In this document: positions 33,665 through 41,200 of the stretch, in pieces
Layout of the letters: the number at the start of each line of letters is the position of its first letter
Position numbering within the stretch: position 1 is the stretch's first letter
Origin: Methylocaldum marinum
GTDB lineage: Bacteria > Pseudomonadota > Gammaproteobacteria > Methylococcales > Methylococcaceae
Reading direction: 5' to 3'
DNA: 64,000 nucleotides
Assembly (NCBI RefSeq): GCF_003584645.1
Contig: NZ_AP017928.1
Span: forward strand, 4,602,833-4,666,832
The notes under the pieces: model-generated
The model's database searches: none
Told to the model about the DNA's origin: nothing
What the model saw: the letters and a program-made list of their open reading frames with translations, nothing else
Program-made: the position numbers and the translations under genes

Positions 33665-36600
33665 CAAACGCCGACATTACCCGTCTCCTCATCCAGCCCG
33701 AAAAGCATTACGTCGGCGCGCGCATGCAGCAGGGCCGGGTGGTGCTCGACTCGGATTTCAACGAAGCAGCCGAACTCGCCGACGAAGAGCGCCGCAAGGC
33801 CTTGCTCCACATCGTGGGGCCCACCGGCAGCCCGGACGCCGGTTTTGCCGCGGACCTCGCGATCGGCGACGAGGTCACGATTCAGCCCGTCTCGTTCAAC
33901 GGCGAGCCGGCGATAGCCACGCTGAACTACCGCATTCGTCCCGGTTCGATTTATGTCGCGGGGCTGCGCTTCGAGCACGCGGAACGCACGCTCAACGACG
34001 AGACCGGCGGCGACCCGATCGCGTTTCAGCGCGACTTCCTGCAAATGGACGCCGCGTACGCGCCTCGGCCGCAGCCCGGAACCACGCATGCGCAACTCGC
34101 TTATCTCCGCGGCTGGCAGCAGGACGTGACCGCCGCCGAGGACCGGGAAATCCGGGAGCGCGCCCTGGGCGGAATCGACACCTCGACCCGCAAGCGGCGG
34201 ATGGCGCGCGTGGAAGTTCGCGAAGTGGACAATGACGAGGACTGTACGGCGGCCTGGGCGGAGGTCCGCCAGCAGATCGAGGCCGAAACCGGGGGCGTGT
34301 TCGACGAATCGGGCCACGAGCTGCTGTCGCCGGCCCGCCTGCGCATCCGCTTCGTCCCGGGCGAAGCGCTGGACCCCTGCGCGCCCTGTGCTCCGGACGA
34401 CGTGGGGCGCTATCTGGGGGCCGACAACCAAACCGTTTGCATCATGTTGGCGGCGCCGGACCGCTATGTCTGGGGATTCGACAACGCCTCCCCGCTGTAC
34501 CGCGTCGAACTCGGCGAGGCCGCGGACGGCCGGGTTCCGGTGCGCATGATCACGGAACCGCGCGACGAGGCCCGCTGGCCCCTGGCCGACACCGTGGTCG
34601 AGTTTTTGCCCTGGGCCGCCCTGCTCGACAACACGGAAAAGGTCGCGGCCGAAGTCGGCGTGTTCCTGCGCGTTGCGGAAGGTTTCGATCCCGACGACGG
34701 CTCGTTTCGCATCGCCGAGGCGGACCTGCCGCTGCTCGACGGCCTGGTCCGGCAATGGGATGCCGCGCATCCCGATCTCCCGTGGCTGCCCAACGACGCC
34801 GACCCCGACGGCCGCTACCTTTACCTGCGCGTCTGGCATCGTTTGGACTCGGAGAACGACGAGGTTTTGCTCGACACCGCGGCCGGCCCCGACAACCATA
34901 CCCTGCTGCGCCGCCAGGGCCTGCTCCCGGAGTTCAGCGGCGGCGGCCGGCCGGGCGATTACTGGGTGGTTACCGTGCGGCCGAACACGCCGCAGCAGAT
35001 CACGCCGTGGAATCTGACCCGGGGCGGCGGCGTTCCGCCGCACGGACCGCGCCATTTTTACACGCCGCTCTCGCTCATCAGGTTGCGGCCGCCGGGGCCG
35101 GGCGAACACGAGAATACCGAGGTGGTCGAGTCGATCCACGACTGCCGGAGGCTCTTCAAGCCGCTGGTGGACCGCGGCGGGTGCTGCACGCTCACGGTCG
35201 GCGACGGCGTCGGTTCGCGGGGCGACTACCTGTCGATCCAGGCCGCCATCGACGGGCTGCCGGCGGAAGGCGGCAAGGTCTGCGTGCTGCCGGGGACCTA
35301 TGCCGAGACGGTTCGCATCGAGCGCGACGATGTGGTCGTGGAAGGCTGCGGGCTACAGACAAGACTACGAACGCCGGCCGGCGACACCGGTCCGGCGCTC
35401 GTCCATGTGCTCGCGCCGCGGGTCTCTATCCGCGACCTCTCCCTCGAGACCCGCGGCCAGATCGGGGTGTTGGCCGGGCGCGAGGCACTCGACGCCGAAC
35501 CGGTTGCCGACGACCTGGTGCTGGAACGGCTGCACGTGATCGCGGACGAACGCGCCGGCATCGGCGGGCAGGCCCGAACGGCCATCGACGTCCGCCGCGG
35601 CCGCCGGGCGCTGATTCGCGAATGCGAGTCGAACACGCGCGGCTCGGTGAGCGACGAGGCCGGCATGTTCGTGCGCGGAGAAGACATTCGCGTGGAGAAC
35701 TGCCGGATCGAAACCGCCCGCACCGACGACGCCTTTACCGCCTGGGGCGGGCTGCAGATCGGCGGCGGCTCGCGCCGCGTGCAGGTCCGGCGAAACCGCA
35801 TCGTGGGCGGGCTCGGCCACGGTATCACGCTGGGCAGCCTGGAATGGATCGCCGAAACCACCACGACGACGACGACCACCACCACCACCACCACCCACTT
35901 CGGCGCCGGCACCGGCGTACAGAACACCTTCGATCCTTGCGCACCGCTGCAAGCGGCGGTTCAGCCGGTGTCGGTCAACCATGTTCGTTTCGACCCGGAG
36001 ACCGCCGGCGATCTGGACGATATCCTGATCGGCGACAACCGGATCGAGTCCATGCAGGGCAACGGCATTTCGGTGCTGACCACGCTTTCCCTGGACGACG
36101 ACGGCGGGCAGGACATGATTACGGTCGACCGCATCACGATAGAGCGGAACCGCATCTTCAACTGCGTGGTGCAATCGCGGACCCTGGCGTCGAACTCGCC
36201 GGTGCAGAAGACCAAGAAGCTCTCGGCGGGCGAAGAGGAGGTGTTCGGGCAGTTCCTGGTCTCCTCGATTCCGCCGGCCGGGATCGTGCTGGTGGACGGC
36301 GAGCACATCGCGATCCGCGACAACGACATCTACGACAACGGAACCACCGATCCGGAGCCGATCGCCGGCGTTTGCGTCATCTTCGGCAACGATATCGTGA
36401 TCGAGGGCAATCGCATCCAGAATAACGGGCTTCGGCAGCCGGCCTCGATTCCGTCGATCTCGAGCATGCGCGCGGGCATCGCCGTCTCGCTGGCGGGCAT
36501 CGCGTCCAACCGCGCTACCCAGGACCAGTCGGACACCCTCGGCAGCTCGCTACGGGTGATCGGCAACACCGTCGAGCACCCGAACGGACCGGCGCTGGCC

Positions 36601-37488
36601 GCGCGCACCACCGGTCCCGTGACGATCGAGGACAACTATCTGCTCTCGCTCGGCAACAACGCCACCGCGCAGCAGGCGAGCACGGCGCATACGGTGGCGA
36701 TCGTCAATGCCGGCATTCCCTGGGAATCCATAGACTTGCCCGCGGGCGAACCCTCGCCCAATCGCTGGAGCTTTCCGCCGCGCACCCCCGAATATCTGGC
36801 GCGCCAGCCCGGCGACGACCAGGGCGGCGGCGGTGTGGGAGCGCCGGGAGAAGGCGGGGGCATCATCGGACAAGGCGGTCCGGTGCTGTTCAACAACAAT
36901 CACGTCATCCTGCGCTGGGTGGAGGCGAGCAACGCCGCCGCCGGTCTCGCTTCCGGCTTCTCGGTCGGCATTTGCAGCCTCGACGCCGTGACCCTGCACG
37001 GCAACCAGTTCGCGCTGAACGTGGAAGACCCGGGCCTGAAAAAGAAGAACGGCACCCAATTCAACCGCCAGCCGCGCATATCCGCCCAGGTGGTCGCGGT
37101 GGGGGCGACCACCCAGGTTTCCCACAACCGCGTGGCCGAAGGGGTGAACGATGCCCTGATCTCCTTGCTCGCACTCGGCGGCTTCATGGTGTCGGCCAGC
37201 CACAACATCACCACCCACATGAGCTTTTCGGCGACCTGCCACGGCGTGGAAGGCGAGGGCGGCGGACCCGCCAACGACAAGGACCCGTTCCGCGTCCACC
37301 GCGGCAATCTGGTCTGGCTGCGGCCGGCCTTGGAATCGAGCCCGGAGGATCTGGTGTCGGTCGAAACCATACATCAGACCGCCCGGCAACTGTTCGTGAC
37401 ACTGTGCGACACCTGTCTCGGCCTGGGACCCGAGGGCGGCGGTCCGTTTATTCCGCCCATCCTGAGATGGTTCGCGGCGCGCGGCTAG
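33661..37488 (+). CDS. DUF6519/beta-helix fibre-like protein 2 with poly-threonine tract
   Basis: A 1275-residue paralogue of the preceding protein, starting at the ATGA overlap; a longer frame into the upstream gene is not the start. The same DUF6519 N-terminus (LIQPEKHYVGARMQQGRVVL) and beta-helix domain (YLSIQAAIDGLPAEGGKVCV) are present. Thirteen consecutive threonines (residues 733-745), coded by ACC/ACG repeats, interrupt the helix. The C-terminal part differs from protein 1 in length and in a Gly-rich loop (GDDQGGGGVGAPGEGGGIIG). It is probably a second fibre or a partner in a mixed fibre. Confidence 0.75.
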   Translation: MTNADITRLLIQPEKHYVGARMQQGRVVLDSDFNEAAELADEERRKALLHIVGPTGSPDAGFAADLAIGDEVTIQPVSFNGEPAIATLNYRIRPGSIYVAGLRFEHAERTLNDETGGDPIAFQRDFLQMDAAYAPRPQPGTTHAQLAYLRGWQQDVTAAEDREIRERALGGIDTSTRKRRMARVEVREVDNDEDCTAAWAEVRQQIEAETGGVFDESGHELLSPARLRIRFVPGEALDPCAPCAPDDVGRYLGADNQTVCIMLAAPDRYVWGFDNASPLYRVELGEAADGRVPVRMITEPRDEARWPLADTVVEFLPWAALLDNTEKVAAEVGVFLRVAEGFDPDDGSFRIAEADLPLLDGLVRQWDAAHPDLPWLPNDADPDGRYLYLRVWHRLDSENDEVLLDTAAGPDNHTLLRRQGLLPEFSGGGRPGDYWVVTVRPNTPQQITPWNLTRGGGVPPHGPRHFYTPLSLIRLRPPGPGEHENTEVVESIHDCRRLFKPLVDRGGCCTLTVGDGVGSRGDYLSIQAAIDGLPAEGGKVCVLPGTYAETVRIERDDVVVEGCGLQTRLRTPAGDTGPALVHVLAPRVSIRDLSLETRGQIGVLAGREALDAEPVADDLVLERLHVIADERAGIGGQARTAIDVRRGRRALIRECESNTRGSVSDEAGMFVRGEDIRVENCRIETARTDDAFTAWGGLQIGGGSRRVQVRRNRIVGGLGHGITLGSLEWIAETTTTTTTTTTTTTHFGAGTGVQNTFDPCAPLQAAVQPVSVNHVRFDPETAGDLDDILIGDNRIESMQGNGISVLTTLSLDDDGGQDMITVDRITIERNRIFNCVVQSRTLASNSPVQKTKKLSAGEEEVFGQFLVSSIPPAGIVLVDGEHIAIRDNDIYDNGTTDPEPIAGVCVIFGNDIVIEGNRIQNNGLRQPASIPSISSMRAGIAVSLAGIASNRATQDQSDTLGSSLRVIGNTVEHPNGPALAARTTGPVTIEDNYLLSLGNNATAQQASTAHTVAIVNAGIPWESIDLPAGEPSPNRWSFPPRTPEYLARQPGDDQGGGGVGAPGEGGGIIGQGGPVLFNNNHVILRWVEASNAAAGLASGFSVGICSLDAVTLHGNQFALNVEDPGLKKKNGTQFNRQPRISAQVVAVGATTQVSHNRVAEGVNDALISLLALGGFMVSASHNITTHMSFSATCHGVEGEGGGPANDKDPFRVHRGNLVWLRPALESSPEDLVSVETIHQTARQLFVTLCDTCLGLGPEGGGPFIPPILRWFAARG

Positions 37489-37497
37489 GGCAGAACG

Positions 37498-37701
37498 ATG
37501 GACGCACCGAAAATCAACCGGAACGGTATCGGGAACCGGGTCGAACAGGACCTCGAGGGGCACCTGAGGGCGCTGCGCAGCAAGCTGGAGCGGGCCGTCC
37601 GCCGCGGCGAGCCGGTGGATCGCCTGGAGGCCAGGATTCGAAGCGAAGAAGATCTGCTTCGCCGGATGCGTACCTACCGGCACGGGGTTTGCGAAACATG
37701 A
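37498..37701 (+). CDS. Small coiled-coil protein
   Basis: A 67-residue protein, almost all helix with heptads (LRALRSKLERAVRRGEPVDR; LEARIRSEEDLLRRMRTY), no known family. It sits 9 bases after the second fibre gene and 10 bases before the acetyltransferase gene. The basic helical nature could suit a chaperone or adaptor for fibre or effector loading, but that is inference. Confidence 0.65.
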   Translation: MDAPKINRNGIGNRVEQDLEGHLRALRSKLERAVRRGEPVDRLEARIRSEEDLLRRMRTYRHGVCET

Positions 37702-37711
37702 GGAGACCAGC

Positions 37712-38257
37712 ATGATCCGAGGAGCCGCCATTCCGGACAAGCGTATCATCAGCCGCACGGCGGACCGGCAGGCATCTCCCGCGGCCCGGGCGCCGGCCGC
37801 GGAGGCCCGGACCGCGAACGCCGGCTTGTCGGCCCGCCCGGCCGCGGCCGGGGATTTGCCCTGGCTGCAATCCTGGGCGGCGCATCTGGGGCTGCCGGCG
37901 CCGAGATCACGGCGGGTGCAATCCTTCATCCTGCTCATGGATTCCCAACGCGTGGGATACCTGGCGATACGCGAGGACACGATTGACCTCGGGCGCGGCC
38001 GCGAGCCCATCCTGTGGATCGTGTCCGCTTTTCTCATTCCGTCGTTGCGCGGACAGGGGCTGATCCTGAAGTTCGGCGAACTGCTCTCCGCGCAGTACTA
38101 TCGGAAAGGCAAGGTCGGCTGTCGGGTGGCTGCCGACAACATGCCGATGATGAAGCTGATGGCGAGGGGCGGCTGGAAAAAGGTGCACGCGACCCAGCGC
38201 TTCACCGACTTCATGGTGGAGCTCGAAGGGCCGTTCCGAGCGTCGCGAAACAGGTGA
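37712..38257 (+). CDS. GNAT-family N-acetyltransferase
   Basis: A 181-residue protein with an Ala-rich N-terminal leader (about 45 residues) and a GNAT domain: VGYLAIREDTIDL, then WIVSAFLIPSLRGQGLILKF where R-G-Q-G corresponds to the acetyl-CoA loop, and VAADNMPMMKLMARGGWKKV with the typical N-x-x-M-x-x-L/M motif. GAGGAGA precedes the ATG. It would transfer an acetyl or acyl group to an amine. It lies between the fibres and the toxin gene in the same operon, so a structural protein or the Lys-rich effector is a possible substrate; this is inference. Confidence 0.8.
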   Translation: MIRGAAIPDKRIISRTADRQASPAARAPAAEARTANAGLSARPAAAGDLPWLQSWAAHLGLPAPRSRRVQSFILLMDSQRVGYLAIREDTIDLGRGREPILWIVSAFLIPSLRGQGLILKFGELLSAQYYRKGKVGCRVAADNMPMMKLMARGGWKKVHATQRFTDFMVELEGPFRASRNR

Positions 38258-38269
38258 CGAGGTGTAAGC

Positions 38270-41200
38270 ATGCCGGCACTGGCAGGTCCGAAAGCGAAAG
38301 CCGCCGCGAAGAACGCGGCGAACACCGGCCCGGGCAGCAAGGCACGGGGGAAGCGCGCGCGCCGGCCGGACAGCCCCGAATCCGTCGCGATCGGCGCCCT
38401 GCAGCCCAAGCTGCGCGTCAACGATCCCGACGATGCGTACGAACGCGAAGCCGACCGCATCGCCAACCGTGTGATGAGCATGCCGGAGCCGAACCCTCGG
38501 CCCGGCGAACGCAGCCGGCCGGATCGGGAGGAGGGCGAACGAAAATCCCCTCTCCAGCGTCAGGAGACGGACGAAGAGGAGCAGGCTCAAACCTTCGCAC
38601 TGCAATGGCGGCAGGACGAGGAGCCCGAAGAAAACCGGGCGCAGACCTCCGCCCTGCAGCGCCGGGAAGCGCCGGATCAGGACCCGGAGGAGTCGGCGCA
38701 GACCGCTTCGCTGCAACGGGAACGGGGGGATGAAGAAGCGGAGGAGCCGGAAGCTTCCATGCAGCGGCAGGAGATGAAGGAAGAGGAGGAACAGGAACAG
38801 CCGACCGCCGCCATGCAGCGGCCGGAGACGGGGGAGGAAACGGAAGAGCAAGAAGCGCAGACGCTCTCGCGCCAGCGGCAGGAGGAAAAAGAAGAGGAGC
38901 CGGTGCAAACGTCCTCGCTTCAGCGGCAGGAGGAGGGCCGGGACGAAGACGAGCAGGCCCGGGCTTCCGCCCTTCAGCGGCGAACCGCCGAGGAGGAAGA
39001 TGAGCCGGTCCAGCAGCGCGCCAGGCATCCGCGGCGACCGCGGATCACTCCCCGATTTGAAACCGATTTTCGCTTGCTTCGCCGCGGCCGCGGCCAGCCG
39101 CTGCCCGATCCCTTGCGCGCTTTCCTCGAACCGCGGTTCGGGCGCAGCTTCGGCGATGTCCGGGTGCACGCCGGCCCCGACGCCGCCGAGCTGGCCCGCA
39201 ATGCCAATGCCCGTGCGTTCACCGTCGGCAAGCATATCGTTTTCGGCGCCGGCGAATACCGTCCGGGAGTCGAACAGGGGCAGCGGCTGATCGCCCATGA
39301 GCTGACCCATGTCTTGCAGCAGCGGGGCGGTTTGCACAGCGTGCAGCGGGAAGTATTGCACGAGGACGGCGCCGGCGCGGCGCCGAAGCGCAGCCCGGAG
39401 GCCGCACGCGAGGAACTCCGGGAATTGTTCGAGATCGGGGGATCGGTGGTTTCGCCGGCGGTACTCCGCATCGTCGACGAATTGCTCCGAATCGCGCTTC
39501 AGGGCGAGTCCGGGCGCGTCTTGACGGAACTGCTCGACGAAACCGAAGCGGCGTCGGTCACGCGGATCGTCGAGGCCGGCGGCTACACCCTGGAATTCCA
39601 TCTGAACCCGCGGGGAGGCGCCGCTGCGGCACGCTGGAGCCTCACCCGCCGCGACACGGAACAGACTTTATTCGCGCATTCCCGCGAGCTGCCCATGGCC
39701 GGGGAGGAAGCTCCGGGGCCTGCGAATGAAGAACGGCTGATCGTTGCGACGGCATTACCGCCGGCGTTCGAAGCGGCGAATGCGGCGATCGTCGAGCCGG
39801 CGGCGGCGCCGGTCGAAGCGGCTCCGGCGCCCGACGAGGCCGTTGCCGCCCCGGCTTCAGCCGGGCCGCGCGCCCAACAGCCGCCGACCGCCATCGAGAG
39901 CGATGCCCTGGCGCTTGCCGACGCAGCTCCCGCAGTCGAGAGCGAACCGGCTTCCGCCGCGGGACTGGGCGAGCAAGCGGGCACCGACGATCCCGCGCTC
40001 GCAAGACCCGCGATCGACGAAGATCCGGACGCCGAGCAAGTCCCGCAAGAGCCGTCTGCCGAAGAAGTCGCCGAAGAGGTCAAGGTGCAGCGGAAAGCCG
40101 TTGCAGCCGGCGCTCCGCCGCAGCCCGGCGCAGCATTGTCCGCCGAGTTGGCCGCGGTCACGGGCGCCGGCGGCCGGGCCGTCCCGGATTCGCTGCGCCG
40201 ATTCATGGAGCCCCGTTTCGGAGCCGATTTGACCGGTATTCGCCTGCACGATGACGCACGGGCCTTGCGGCTCGCCCGCTCGCTCGGCGCCAAGGCATTC
40301 ACCCGCGGCGAACACATCGTTTTCGGCGCCGGCCAGTATCGACCGGAATCCGGCGCCGGCCGGCATCTGATCGCCCACGAGATTTCCCACGTATTGCAGC
40401 AGAGAGGCGAGGCGCGAGGCCGGGGGGGCGACCTGGTGCAGCGCCTGGCGGACGATTGTCCGCCGGCCGACCCGGTTCCGGAAGTGGAGGTCGCCCCTTC
40501 GCCGGCATCACCGGCCGAGGACCCCGCTTTTCAGAAGGCGGAAAACCGGGTCGAGAACCGGGCCGAGAACCAGTCGCAGCACGGTCCGGGTGAAGAGAAG
40601 TCCGAGGGAGCCAATGCCGCGGCCGAAGTGAAGGAGGGCGAAAAGCAGAGCCATGCGCAAAAGGATCAGGTCGGCAAGATGGACGCCGAGGCGGCCAATC
40701 CCCCGGCTTTCGACAAGACCGCCTTCATCGAAAAAGTGCTCGCCGAAGTCGAAAAGATCGCGCCGGCCACGCTCGACGACGTGTTCAAGTTCCGCCAGCG
40801 TAACAAAGCCGCCGAGGTAAAGAACGCCGTCACCGGCGAGGTGGACGCCGCCCAGGACAACAGCCAGGGACCGCTGGAAGACGCCGCGGCCGAGGAGCCC
40901 GCACCCGGTGAATCGCCGCGCACGCCCACGGCGCTCGAGGTCGAACCGCCGGGCGCCCAGCCGGGCAGCGTGCGCGCCGACCGGGCAATGCCGCCGCCGA
41001 AGACCGCCTCGGAATTCGATCTGCGGCCCGATACCGTACGCACCGAGAACATCCTCAAGGAAGCGTGTATCACCCGCGAGTTCATGGACAAGCACGACGA
41101 CCCCGAACTCAAGGCGGCGGCCGCGGCCCAGGACTCGCTCTCCGAGGCATCGGAACAGCTGCCCGCCGAGTACCGAGACCGGGAAGCGTCGGTCCTGGAG

